Assembly: GCF_010667685.1 (NCBI RefSeq)
Contig: NZ_WHZW01000005.1
Span: 85,602 to 149,601 of the forward strand
Reading direction: 5' to 3'
Length of the DNA stretch: 64,000 nucleotides
DNA from: Bifidobacterium aerophilum
GTDB lineage: Bacteria > Actinomycetota > Actinomycetes > Actinomycetales > Bifidobacteriaceae
The stretch's first letter is position 1. Each line of letters starts with the position of its first letter. The position numbers were made by a program, and so were the translations under genes. Below the pieces are notes generated by a model. That model was not told the DNA's origin. It did no database searches and saw nothing but the letters and a program-made list of their open reading frames with translations. Of this stretch, positions 28,420 through 37,083 are shown piece by piece.

Positions 28420-28448
28420 CAGGGCCTCATGCAAAGCATGGGGCCCTG
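28420..28448 (+). terminator. Terminator after FucP-type transporter
   Basis: 13-bp stem CAGGGCCTCATGC / GCATGGGGCCCTG with one G-T pair and a 3-base loop, followed by TTCTCG. It separates the ROK-to-FucP series from GH125. Confidence 0.75.
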
Positions 28449-28470
28449 TTCTCGTATTGGCGTGTCGCGT

Positions 28471-28486
28471 ACTAAAGCAGTTTAGA
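28471..28486. promoter_or_regulatory. LacI operator (ACTAAAGCAGTTTAGA) upstream of GH125
   Basis: Imperfect copy of the palindrome found perfectly at 32545-32562. It lies 49 bp before the GH125 start. Confidence 0.65.
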
Positions 28487-28510
28487 ATGATACTGCATTA
28501 ATTCATTAAT

Positions 28511-28519
28511 CTAGTTAAC
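28511..28519. promoter_or_regulatory. Candidate ROK operator upstream of GH125
   Basis: CTAGTTAAC, identical to the site before the ROK regulator gene, 16 bp before the GH125 ATG and 25 bp after the LacI-type operator. Confidence 0.5.
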
Positions 28520-28534
28520 AAAGAAGTTGGATTC

Positions 28535-29836
28535 ATGACCTACACCGAAGTACCGCAATCCGTTGCGGCGTTCATGCAGCGCATCACCGACCTGTGCGGC
28601 GACGAGCACGCACGTTGGGCCGAAAACTTCAACGCCTGCTTCGCGAACACGCTGCTCACCACCGTCAAGCGCCACGAGGACGGCACCACGTTCCTGCTCA
28701 CCGGCGACATTCCGGCCATGTGGCTGCGCGATTCGACCGCGCAGGTGCGTCCGTACCTGGTGATCGCCAAGGACGACCCCGACCTGTCCGACATGATCGC
28801 AGGTCTCGTGCGCCAGCAGTTCCGCTTCGTCAACATCGACCCGTACGCGAACGCGTTCAACGAGGAGCCGAACGGCCACACGTGGGATCCGAACGACCAG
28901 TCGGACTTCTCCAGCCCGTGGCTGTGGGAACGCAAGTACGAGGTGGACTCCCTGTGCTACCCGATCCAGCTAGCATGGCTGCTGTACGCGAACACCGGCC
29001 GCACCGACCACTTCGACGACGAGTTCGTCTCCGGCGTGCGCCGCATCCTCGACGTGTTCGAGACCGAGCAGGACCATGCCGCACGCTCGTCGTACTTCTT
29101 CGTGCGCGACTGCGACATCCCCACCGAGTCGCTCGTCAACGACGGCAAGGGCTCCCCCGTGGCCGTGACCGGCATGACCTGGTCCGGCTTCCGTCCGAGC
29201 GACGACGCCTGCACCTACCACTACCTGGTGCCGGCGAACATGTTCGTCGTCGTGGTCATGGGCTATCTCGAGCGCATCTTCGGCGGCGAGATCCTCGACG
29301 ACGCCGACATCGCCGCGCGCGCGAAGGCGCTGCGCGTCTCGGTGCGCGACGGCATCGAAGAACACGCGAGGACGACCAACCGCGACGGCGAGACGATCTA
29401 CGCCTTCGAGACCGACGGCCTGGGCCACTACAACGTGATGGACGACAGCAACGTGCCCGCGCTGATGGCCGCGCCGTACCTCGGCTACTGCGAGCCGGAC
29501 GATCCGACGTACCTGGCCACGCGGCGCACGCTGCTGAGCGACGAGAACCCGTACTACTACGAGGGCGAGTATCTCAAGGGCATCGGCTCGCCGCACACGC
29601 CGCCGCGCTACGTGTGGCCGATCGCGCTGGCGATCGAGGCGATGACGAGCGGCGAGAAGGACTGCGAGGCGCACATCCTCGACCGTCTCGTGGCCACCGA
29701 CGCCGGCACGCACCTCATGCACGAGGGCATCGACGTGGACGATCCGACGAAGTACACGCGCGAATGGTTCAGCTGGTCGAACATGATGTTCTGCGAGCTG
29801 CTCATGGACTATTTCGACATTCGCGTCAAGCGCTGA
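28535..29836 (+). CDS. GH125 exo-alpha-1,6-mannosidase, 433 aa
   Basis: Hydrolyses alpha-1,6-linked mannose from the non-reducing end of imported N-glycan fragments, in the cytoplasm (no signal peptide). The GH125 signature PAMWLRDST is at residues 60-68 and is followed by GLVRQQFRFVNIDPYANAF and the WERKYEVDSLCYPIQLAW barrel segment. Near the C-terminus are DNPYYYEGEYLKGIGS-like and PPRYVWPIALAIEA stretches that line the active site in this family. Length matches the usual ~430. It has its own promoter with both operator types and precedes the mannose isomerase gene, consistent with release and conversion of mannose. Confidence 0.92.
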   Translation: MTYTEVPQSVAAFMQRITDLCGDEHARWAENFNACFANTLLTTVKRHEDGTTFLLTGDIPAMWLRDSTAQVRPYLVIAKDDPDLSDMIAGLVRQQFRFVNIDPYANAFNEEPNGHTWDPNDQSDFSSPWLWERKYEVDSLCYPIQLAWLLYANTGRTDHFDDEFVSGVRRILDVFETEQDHAARSSYFFVRDCDIPTESLVNDGKGSPVAVTGMTWSGFRPSDDACTYHYLVPANMFVVVVMGYLERIFGGEILDDADIAARAKALRVSVRDGIEEHARTTNRDGETIYAFETDGLGHYNVMDDSNVPALMAAPYLGYCEPDDPTYLATRRTLLSDENPYYYEGEYLKGIGSPHTPPRYVWPIALAIEAMTSGEKDCEAHILDRLVATDAGTHLMHEGIDVDDPTKYTREWFSWSNMMFCELLMDYFDIRVKR

Positions 29837-29870
29837 CCACCCACCGGAACACTTGCGGACACACTATCAT

Positions 29871-29884
29871 GGAAAGCGTTTTCC
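29871..29884. promoter_or_regulatory. Operator-like palindrome GGAAAGCGTTTTCC upstream of mannose isomerase
   Basis: A CG-centred palindrome with one mismatch pair, 77 bp before the isomerase start. It resembles a cre/LacI-type site and differs from both the CTAAAGCGNTTTAG and TAGTTAAC families of this locus. Confidence 0.5.
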
Positions 29885-29961
29885 GCATGATATGACCACG
29901 GTCGCCGCGCCGGGACACGCCGTGCGGCGACCACACACCACCATCCAAGGAAGGAACAACA

Positions 29962-31194
29962 ATGGGCAATCCCAAGTACACGCTCGGCACCGAGGCCAAC
30001 CGCATCTTCATGGCCTCCGAGACCTATGAGCTGCTCAACTTCGGCAAGGGCTTCCCGGCCGCGGTCGGCGGCTCCGGCTGGCTCAACTCCGACGGCACCA
30101 TCGACCCGTCGCACGGCGAGGAGACCTGGATCACCAGCCGCATGGCGCACGTCTACTCGATCGGCGAGATGCTGGGCTTCCCGGGCGCAGGCGAGCTGGC
30201 CGACAAGGCGCTGGCCGGCCTGACCGGCGTGCTGCACGACGACAAGAACGGCGGCTGGTACCCGCAGGTGCACGAGGACGGCACCCCGGAGCCGGGCAAG
30301 GTCTGCTACGCGCACGCCTTCGTGATCCTCGCCGCCTCCTCCGCGCTGCTGGCCGGCCGCCCGGGCGCCAAGGAGCTGCTCGACGAGGCGCTGGCCACCT
30401 ACGACAAGCACTTCTGGGACGAGAAGATCGGCCTGGCGGTCGACACCTGGAACACCGAATTCACCGAGCTCGACCCGTATCGCGGCCTCAACGCGAACAT
30501 GCACACCACCGAGGCGTTCCTCGCCGTGGCCGATGCCACCGGCGACAACTCCTACCGCGTGCGCGCCGGCCGCATCATCGACCATGTGATCGGCTGGGCG
30601 AAGGACAACGAGTGGCGCATCCCGGAGCACTTCGGCTCCGACTGGACCGTCGAGCTCGAGTTCAACGCCGACAAGAAGGACGACCAGTTCAAGCCGTACG
30701 GCGCGACCCCGGGCCATGGCATCGAGTGGGCGCGTCTGATCACGCAGTGGGCGCTGAGCTCCTTCGCGAACCTCGACGGCGCGGCGCCGTACGTCGAGGC
30801 CGCCGAGCACCTGTTCGCGCGCGCCGTGGCCGACGCATGGAACGCGGACGGCACCGTGGGCCTCGCGTACACGACCGACTGGAACGGCAAGCCGGTGGTC
30901 ACCGACCGCATGCACTGGACGCTGGCCGAGTCGCTCAACACCTCCGCCTCGCTGTACGCGGCGACCGGCAAGGAGGAGTACGCGCAGTGGTACGCCACGT
31001 TCGCGCAGTACGTCGACGAGCACGTCATCGACCACAAGGGCGGCTCGTGGTTCCACCAGCTCGACAAGGACAACCACGTCATCGGCACCGTGTGGCCGGG
31101 CAAGTCCGACCTGTACCACGCGTTCCAGTCCACGCTGATCCCGTTCCTCGATCCGGCCGTGTCCATCGCCACCGCCGTGAAAAACGCCGAGTGA
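29962..31194 (+). CDS. AGE-family aldose-ketose isomerase, probable D-mannose isomerase, 410 aa
   Basis: Interconverts mannose and fructose in the cytoplasm. It is an (alpha/alpha)6-barrel protein of the N-acylglucosamine 2-epimerase superfamily, with the mannose-isomerase (YihS-like) motifs NANMHTTEAFLA, TPGHGIEWARLI and KSDLYHAFQS, which hold the active-site histidines. Length equals the ~410 of that group. AAGGAAGGAAC gives a good ribosome site before ATG 29962. It lies 125 bp after GH125 and before a strong terminator. Cellobiose epimerases and GlcNAc 2-epimerases share the fold, but the motif set and the neighbouring fructokinase favour mannose isomerase. Confidence 0.85.
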   Translation: MGNPKYTLGTEANRIFMASETYELLNFGKGFPAAVGGSGWLNSDGTIDPSHGEETWITSRMAHVYSIGEMLGFPGAGELADKALAGLTGVLHDDKNGGWYPQVHEDGTPEPGKVCYAHAFVILAASSALLAGRPGAKELLDEALATYDKHFWDEKIGLAVDTWNTEFTELDPYRGLNANMHTTEAFLAVADATGDNSYRVRAGRIIDHVIGWAKDNEWRIPEHFGSDWTVELEFNADKKDDQFKPYGATPGHGIEWARLITQWALSSFANLDGAAPYVEAAEHLFARAVADAWNADGTVGLAYTTDWNGKPVVTDRMHWTLAESLNTSASLYAATGKEEYAQWYATFAQYVDEHVIDHKGGSWFHQLDKDNHVIGTVWPGKSDLYHAFQSTLIPFLDPAVSIATAVKNAE

Positions 31195-31224
31195 GCGGGC
31201 CTAGGCCATAGCGGACGACAGACG

Positions 31225-31266
31225 AAGGCCTCGTTTCCGGATGCGAATCCGGAAACGAGGCCTTTT
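31225..31266. terminator. Bidirectional terminator between mannose isomerase and LacI genes
   Basis: A perfect 18-bp stem, AAGGCCTCGTTTCCGGAT and its complement with a 4-base loop, ends in TTTT on the plus strand. It lies between two convergent genes. Confidence 0.9.
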
Positions 31267-31314
31267 GCATGCGCTGCGAACGGACAGCGACGACGCGGCG
31301 CCCCCTGCCAGGCG

Positions 31315-32430
31315 TCAGTTGATGGTGCGGGAGGTGCTGTCTCGCACGATGAGGCTCGGCGTGAGGATCCTGCGGTTGCCGGAGACCTTGTCCCCCGCGA
31401 GGATCTTGAGCAGCAGTTTGGCCACCTTGGAGCCGTATTCGCTCGCGTCTCGGTGCGCCGACGTGATCGACGGGTAGGCCGCCTCGCATACGAAGCTGTC
31501 CTCGAAGCTGACGATCGCCGGCAGGTTGAACGGGTAACGGGGGCCGGTCAGTTCGCCCACGCCCTGCACGGTGCGCTCGTAGTTGTCGAGCACGTACCAT
31601 TCGGTGATGGAGTGCAGGCTGGCGGCGGCGAGGATCTCGGTCTCGTAGATGAACGCCGTGGGCGGCTGCGGCGACTGCAGCAGGCTCAGCGTCTTCTCGG
31701 AGGCCCGCTCGGCGTCGAAGTACGTGTATTCGACGTCGATGGAGTCGAGCCCGTGCTTGGCCGCGAACGCGCGGAACGCCGCCTCGCGGCCGCGCGAGTA
31801 GTCGAGCGCCGGATCGCCTGACAGGTAGGCGATGCGTCGGTGCCCCATCGCCGCCAGATGATCGAGGATCGTGTCCATCGTCTTCGAATCGTCGATGGAC
31901 AGCGATGGCACGATGTTGTCGGGATCGGGGCCGCCGGCCAGCGCCGCGGGCAACCCGAGCGAGGAGATGAGCTTGGGACGGGGGTCGTCGATGCGCAGGT
32001 CGACGAGAATCACGCCGTCGACGCGCTTGCGGGAGGCCCAGTCGCGGTAGACCGCGATCTCCTCCTTGGTCGACGAGCACGGACGGTAGAGCAGGCCGTA
32101 CCCCTTGATACTCAGGGACGCCTGCACGCCGGCCATGAAGTGCAGCATGAAGGCTTCCTCGTTGAGCCCCTGCTTGAATCGCGCCGGAGCGAACCCCACG
32201 GTCATCGTCTTCGACGACCCCAACGCCTGAGCGGCGTAGACCGGCTGCCAACCGAGGCGCGCGGCCGCCTCCTTGACGCGTCGCTTGGTTTCCGAGGACA
32301 CGCCGGGCCGGTCGTTGATGGCGAACGAGACGGCGGTCTGCGAAATGCCGAGCTCGTCTGCGATGTCCTTGAGGCTTACGCGGGACGTGCCGCCGGACTG
32401 CTGCGGCGCGTTTCCCTGAACGGATTTCAT
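31315..32430 (-). CDS. LacI-family regulator of the N-glycan locus, 371 aa
   Basis: The helix-turn-helix lies at about residues 19-40 (VSLKDIADELGISQTAVSFA), then the hinge RVKEAAARLGWQPVYAAQAL and a sugar-binding-protein-like effector domain (MHFMAGVQASLS-type start, later DGVILVDLRIDDPRP). ATG 32430 has AAAGGGG upstream; longer open frame is unsupported. The perfect palindrome AACTAAAGCGCTTTAGTT lies 115 bp before it, and the same operator appears at GH125, the ABC binding-protein gene (twice) and GH38, so it is very probably the local repressor. The effector may be mannose or a Man-GlcNAc product; this is inference. Confidence 0.88.
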   Translation of the reverse strand: MKSVQGNAPQQSGGTSRVSLKDIADELGISQTAVSFAINDRPGVSSETKRRVKEAAARLGWQPVYAAQALGSSKTMTVGFAPARFKQGLNEEAFMLHFMAGVQASLSIKGYGLLYRPCSSTKEEIAVYRDWASRKRVDGVILVDLRIDDPRPKLISSLGLPAALAGGPDPDNIVPSLSIDDSKTMDTILDHLAAMGHRRIAYLSGDPALDYSRGREAAFRAFAAKHGLDSIDVEYTYFDAERASEKTLSLLQSPQPPTAFIYETEILAAASLHSITEWYVLDNYERTVQGVGELTGPRYPFNLPAIVSFEDSFVCEAAYPSITSAHRDASEYGSKVAKLLLKILAGDKVSGNRRILTPSLIVRDSTSRTIN

Positions 32431-32544
32431 GATCACCCCTTTGTGCGGGTTCCGACGTCGGCGGGGGCGCGGTCGGAAGGCTCGCATGCCGCGTCATGGC
32501 TGGCATGCGGCCATATGAATAATGCTGGTTTCATTATATAGGAT

Positions 32545-32562
32545 AACTAAAGCGCTTTAGTT
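32545..32562. promoter_or_regulatory. Perfect LacI operator AACTAAAGCGCTTTAGTT upstream of its regulator
   Basis: An 18-bp perfect palindrome in the 332-bp gap between the LacI start and the GH85 stop. Apart from this and the hairpin at 32685-32717 I see nothing else in the gap. Confidence 0.8.
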
Positions 32563-32684
32563 CCGTGTCTCATATCGTAACGCATCCCCGAACACACCCG
32601 ACCGACATTGTCGCGCGCGGCGACGTCGAACGACGGCGTAACGCAACGAAGCGAAAAGGCCCCACCCCGGGCCGGGAACGGGAG

Positions 32685-32717
32685 GCGGATCAGCTTACCT
32701 GAGGGAAGCCGACCCGC
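32685..32717 (-). terminator. Possible terminator hairpin after GH85
   Basis: 12-bp arms GCGGATCAGCTT / AAGCCGACCCGC pair with two G-U pairs around a 9-base loop, 46 bp past the GH85 stop. No T run directly follows, so the call is weak. Confidence 0.4.
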
Positions 32718-32762
32718 TCGGAACCCGATCGGTCAGGGGCAGGGCCTGTCGGAGGCTGCGGA

Positions 32763-35700
32763 TCACATGCGCTTGCGGGCGACGATGGTCACGCCGGCCG
32801 CGACCAGCAGCATGACGACGCCGCCCACGGCGGCGACGACGGATGCGCCGGTGGAGCTCAGTGCGCCCTGCTGGGCGCCCTTGTCCGCCGCGGTCTTGTC
32901 GTCGGAGCCGTTGCCGGGCTTGGTGCCGGCGTTGTCGCCGGGCTGCTTGTCACCCTCGCCCTGTCCGGGCTTCTTGTCGCCGTCACCCTCACCGGGCTTG
33001 ACGGCGGCGGGCTTGAGCGCCTCGATGGCCTTGACCAGATCGGCACGTGCGGCGTTGACTTGGTCCTGGGTGGCGTTCGCGTCGGCGAGCACGCCCTCGG
33101 CCTTCTTCAGCGCCTTGGCCACGGCATCCCACGACTCGGCGGTGTAATCCGTCTTGTCGAGCTGCTTGGCCGCCGTGATGGCGGCCGCCAGCGCACCCTT
33201 GGCGGCGGGCACGGTCTTGCCCACGAGGCCGGCGACGGCGTCGCGCAGCGCCTTCGAGGCCTCGTCGATCTGCTGCTGGGTGGCGTTCGCATCGGCGAGC
33301 ACCGCCTCGGCCTTCGCCAGCGCGTCGGAGACGGCCTTCGCGCTGTCGTCGGTGAACTGGCTCAGATCGATGGCCTTGGCCGCGTCGACGGCCACGGCAA
33401 GCGCGGCCTTGACGGCGACCGGGGCCTTGGCGACCAGTCCATTCGCGGCGGCGTTGAGCTTCAGCGCGGCCGTGTTGACCTGGTCCTGGGTGGCGTTCGC
33501 ATCGGCGAGCACCGCCTCGGCGGCCTTGAGCGCCTCGTCGAACACCTTCCACGAGTCCGCCGTGTAGTCGGTCTCGGTCAGGCCCTTGGCCGCGTCGACC
33601 GCGGCCTGGAGCTGGCTCTTGTCGGCCGGGACGGCCTTGAACCCGACGGTCACGCCCTTGCCGATCTCGGCGTCGCCGAGCTTGGCCTTGACCGTGTACG
33701 CGCCCTCCTTGGAGGAGATCACGTTCAGGGTCGCCACGCCGGAGGCGTCGGTCTTGACGGTGGTGTTGCCGTCGGCCGCAGCGATGCCGTCGGCCAGTTC
33801 GAAGGTGACGTCCTTGCCGGTCAGCGGGTTGCCGAAGGAGTCCTTGACGACGGCGGTCACAGTGCGCGTGGCCTTGCCGTCCGCGACGGCCTCGCCGTCG
33901 ACGGCGGCCAGCTCGGACTTGGACGCGTCGGGCTGGGTCGGATCGGCGACGGTGCAGCCCTCGGCGATCTCGTCGGCGGTCGGGACCTTCACCGGTTCGG
34001 TCTTGTTGCCGTTGTAGTCCTCGACCTGCACCCACAGCTCATGGCCGTCGGCGACGGACTTGGTGTAGGAGTTCGGCGTGGTACGGCCGCGGATGATGCC
34101 GGTGATCGGCGGGGTGTTCTGCGAGTAGGTGTAGCTGGCACCCAGCTGCTTCTCCTGCTGCTCGCCGTTCTCGTCGGTCCACTTCTCGGTCATGTACAGG
34201 TAGCGCCAGTCCTGGGTTTCGGGACGCACGAGCGTGACCCATTTGCCGTTCCAGCTCACCGAGCATGCCGGGTAGGGTTCGACCGTCGCGTCGGCGAACG
34301 CGCCCGCCTCGGCCGCGGTGGCGCCGCCGGCGTTGTCGACGGTCAGCACGTAGCGGGAGCCGTCCACCGGGACGTTCGAGATCGTGACCTCACTCTGGTC
34401 GGCGGCGACCTTCACCGTCTTGGAGAACGGCTCGGAGGCGTAACGCCAGCTGCCGGTGTCGGAGGAGACGGTCACGGTCTTCTCGCCGGAGACCTGCGGG
34501 TTCGTCCAGGAGACCTTGAAGTTGCCGTCCTTGCCGGGCTCGACCTTCACGTCGGAGACGGCCGCGGCCTCGTCGAGCGAAGCTTCGGCGGCCAGCGAGC
34601 GCGAGCCGTCGGCGCCCACGGCGTAGAGCTTGAGGGTGCCGGTCTTGGCGGGCAGGTGCTTGACGTACAGGGTGTCGTCGTAGCGGCCGCCGAGGAACGT
34701 GTCGTCGAGGTAGAGCAGGTAGTTCTTCGTGGTGGAGTAGTCCGCGAGATCCCACTTGACGGTCAGCTCGTCGGAGTCGGCGTAGGCGCGCTCGACCTTG
34801 AAGCCGGTCGGGGCGGCCGGCGTGTAGGCGGCGCCGTCGCTGACGGTGAGCTTGCCGACGTTGATCTGGTAGTCGTCGATCGGGTTGGCGCCGGCCTTGA
34901 CGATCAGGCCGAGGGTCGCTATCTTCTTGCCCGCGTATTCGGACAGGTCGGCGGTCGCGGTCTTCCAGCCGTCGGTGGCCGAGCCGTCGGCCACGTCGAC
35001 CGGGACGACGGCCTTGGTGTCGTCGGCGAAGATCAGGGCCAGCTGCAGCTTGGAGTCGTCGGACTTGAGCTTGTTGTAGGTCAGGTCGACCTTGGTGCCG
35101 TCCTTGACGTCCAGATCGGTCTTGTACAGGCGCATCGTGTTGTCGCTGGCCAGCTTGCCGGACAGGACGAGCGAGTCGCCGCCCTCATAGGCGCCGACCT
35201 TGGTGTACGCGAAGCGCGGCGCGGCCACGTAGTCCTTGCCGTAGTCGAAGTCGGCCTCGAGCGGGTCGGACTTGGCGTCGATCCACCACTGCCAGGTCGG
35301 CAGGATGTCCTGCAGGTTGATGTTGCCCCACTGCTGGTCGCTGGTCTGCTTGCCGGCGTCGCGCCATTCGAGACCGTGGCCGGTGTTGAACGACGTGGAG
35401 AACACGGGGCCGCCCACGACGGAGCGCTCGGCGATCTGGGATGCGAAGCCCTCCCAGCCGTCGCCGCTCGTGCCGTCGTCGATGTAGTCGTCGGAGATGT
35501 CGGTCGTGCCCGCCTCGCCGGTGGACGATCCGGTCCACAGGCGGCGTTCGCGGTCGAACACCTCGTTCTGGTACTTCGGGTAGACCTTCTTGTCGTCGCC
35601 CAGCTCGTGGGAGACGAAGTCAGTGCCGAGCGCGGCGAGGCTGACGTACGGCTTGCCGTTCTCGTCGAGGTTGACGTTCATGTAGTTAGCGTTCTTCGAG

Positions 35701-36803
35701 ATGCCGCCGAACTTCTGCTGACCGGCCTCGAGACCGGCGAACACGGAGGTCTTCGGGTCGATGCCGAGGCTCTTGGCGTGTTCCGCCGAGCTCTTGAGCA
35801 TGTCGCCGCTGTACCAGTAGTTGAGGAAGATCGAATCGGAGATCTTGCCCTTGGTCGGATCCTGCACATACGGCGAGTTGGCATCGTTGAACATGTTCTG
35901 GTAGCTCACGTAGCCGTTCGGGTAGGTCGCGGAGTCATACCACTGAATGTAGATGCCCTGATCGGTGACCTGCTTCATGAAGTCCTGGTAGGCGGCCGTG
36001 TCGGCGGCGCTCACCGCGGATTCCTGGTTGACGAAGTAGCCGTCGAAGCCGTAGTACTTGGCGATCTCGACGAGCTTGTCGGCGACCGGATAGGTGCCGT
36101 CCTCGCGCTTGCCCTGCAGCAGGTCCTTGTAGGTCTGCTCGCCGCGGTCGTTGCCGGAGTAGAAGATCGTGGCGATCGACTTCGCGCCGTTCTTGTGGGC
36201 GGCGTTCGTGTAGGCGGCGTTCGGCAGGTTCAGCGTGCCGAACTCGAACCACTTCTGGGTCCAGTCGGACTGCGCCTTGTCGTCGTACAGGCCCTTGGGC
36301 ACGTTCGCGGTCGGCTGGCCGTGCCAGGTGCCGTAGTAGTCGGTGTACTGCCAGTAGTTGAACAGGTACTGCGAGAACACGTTGTTGTCGTGGAACGACT
36401 CGAAGAACGCGTTGCCGTAGTCGCCGGCGAGGTTGAACATCTCCGTGTCGGCCGGCAGGTTCGGGTCCTTCTGGGTGGCCGAGTTCGCCGCGATGCGGCT
36501 CTGCAGCGGCACGCGAGAGCGCAGGTACTGCGAGTCCTTGTCGGCGGCCGGGTCCCAGTTGAGGATGTCGAGGCCGGTGTAGCCGTGCTGGTACGGCTGG
36601 TGTTCGCCGGCCGCCTGCTCGGGGTGGCTGGTGTCGGCGTACTTGCCACCCCACGGCATGGTGTCGGTGGCGTTCGCCGGCGCGACCAGCGCGCTCAGCG
36701 TCGCCATCGACAGCACGGCCGCGAGGCCCGCACGCAGCCAACGTCGCGTGCGGCGGGCCTGGGCACTGGCGTGCCCGGTCTGATTGCCTGAGGACAATCC
36801 CAT
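32763..36803 (-). CDS. Wall-anchored GH85 endo-beta-N-acetylglucosaminidase, 1346 aa
   Basis: Cuts the GlcNAc-GlcNAc core of N-glycans on glycoproteins outside the cell. An N-terminal signal peptide (RTRRWLRAGLAAVLSMATLS, cleavage near ANA) precedes the GH85 domain, whose catalytic Asn259-x-Glu261 pair is in FDGYFVNQES. Beta-sandwich and fibronectin-like regions follow, then a Big-type Ig domain (VTAVVKDSFGNPLTGKDVTF), three FIVAR-like helical repeats of 70 residues, a Lys/Gly/Asp-rich wall-spanning stretch, LSSTGASVV, a membrane span and an ARKRM tail. The anchor is LPxTG-like rather than canonical. AAAGGAGATAACC supports ATG 36803. It fits the EndoBB-type bifidobacterial enzymes; substrate range is not readable. 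Confidence 0.93.
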   Translation of the reverse strand: MGLSSGNQTGHASAQARRTRRWLRAGLAAVLSMATLSALVAPANATDTMPWGGKYADTSHPEQAAGEHQPYQHGYTGLDILNWDPAADKDSQYLRSRVPLQSRIAANSATQKDPNLPADTEMFNLAGDYGNAFFESFHDNNVFSQYLFNYWQYTDYYGTWHGQPTANVPKGLYDDKAQSDWTQKWFEFGTLNLPNAAYTNAAHKNGAKSIATIFYSGNDRGEQTYKDLLQGKREDGTYPVADKLVEIAKYYGFDGYFVNQESAVSAADTAAYQDFMKQVTDQGIYIQWYDSATYPNGYVSYQNMFNDANSPYVQDPTKGKISDSIFLNYWYSGDMLKSSAEHAKSLGIDPKTSVFAGLEAGQQKFGGISKNANYMNVNLDENGKPYVSLAALGTDFVSHELGDDKKVYPKYQNEVFDRERRLWTGSSTGEAGTTDISDDYIDDGTSGDGWEGFASQIAERSVVGGPVFSTSFNTGHGLEWRDAGKQTSDQQWGNINLQDILPTWQWWIDAKSDPLEADFDYGKDYVAAPRFAYTKVGAYEGGDSLVLSGKLASDNTMRLYKTDLDVKDGTKVDLTYNKLKSDDSKLQLALIFADDTKAVVPVDVADGSATDGWKTATADLSEYAGKKIATLGLIVKAGANPIDDYQINVGKLTVSDGAAYTPAAPTGFKVERAYADSDELTVKWDLADYSTTKNYLLYLDDTFLGGRYDDTLYVKHLPAKTGTLKLYAVGADGSRSLAAEASLDEAAAVSDVKVEPGKDGNFKVSWTNPQVSGEKTVTVSSDTGSWRYASEPFSKTVKVAADQSEVTISNVPVDGSRYVLTVDNAGGATAAEAGAFADATVEPYPACSVSWNGKWVTLVRPETQDWRYLYMTEKWTDENGEQQEKQLGASYTYSQNTPPITGIIRGRTTPNSYTKSVADGHELWVQVEDYNGNKTEPVKVPTADEIAEGCTVADPTQPDASKSELAAVDGEAVADGKATRTVTAVVKDSFGNPLTGKDVTFELADGIAAADGNTTVKTDASGVATLNVISSKEGAYTVKAKLGDAEIGKGVTVGFKAVPADKSQLQAAVDAAKGLTETDYTADSWKVFDEALKAAEAVLADANATQDQVNTAALKLNAAANGLVAKAPVAVKAALAVAVDAAKAIDLSQFTDDSAKAVSDALAKAEAVLADANATQQQIDEASKALRDAVAGLVGKTVPAAKGALAAAITAAKQLDKTDYTAESWDAVAKALKKAEGVLADANATQDQVNAARADLVKAIEALKPAAVKPGEGDGDKKPGQGEGDKQPGDNAGTKPGNGSDDKTAADKGAQQGALSSTGASVVAAVGGVVMLLVAAGVTIVARKRM
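33058..33600 (-). repeat. Three FIVAR-type 210-bp repeats within GH85
   Basis: Near-identical cores (TGGGTGGCGTTCGC then TCGGCGAGCAC) occur at 33068, 33278 and 33488, exactly 210 bp apart. They encode helical wall-spacer repeats each containing ADANAT, and could recombine to change copy number. Confidence 0.8.
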
Positions 36804-37051
36804 GGTTATCTCCTTTGGTTCTTCCGTCGGTGCGGAAACCGTTGCCGTCCCGCATGGTTGCGGAGCGGTCGGGCACGTGCCGCTCGTCGCGGCTCGCGCC
36901 CCGGGACGCGGCGGCTCTCTCAGCCTCCGCCGCATCCCAAGTCTGTTGGGCTGCGGGTGCGGGTCCGGTCTCAGGAGGCTCACCCCCGAACAGGACCATC
37001 CACGCACCCGTTTTATTTATTCATTGAATTATCAAAGTCTGGCTAGAAAAG

Positions 37052-37079
37052 AACCCGGCCGGGCGGACCCGGTCGGGTT
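37052..37079 (-). terminator. Terminator after GH18
   Basis: 12-bp stem AACCCGGCCGGG / CCCGGTCGGGTT (one G-T pair, 4-base loop) followed on the minus strand by CTTTTC, just past the GH18 stop at 37084. Confidence 0.8.
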
Positions 37080-37083
37080 GCGG

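Noticed and set aside
33060..36791. 1243-residue plus-strand frame opposite GH85
   Set aside because: A GC-driven shadow of the GH85 gene. It has a low-complexity composition and no plausible start context.
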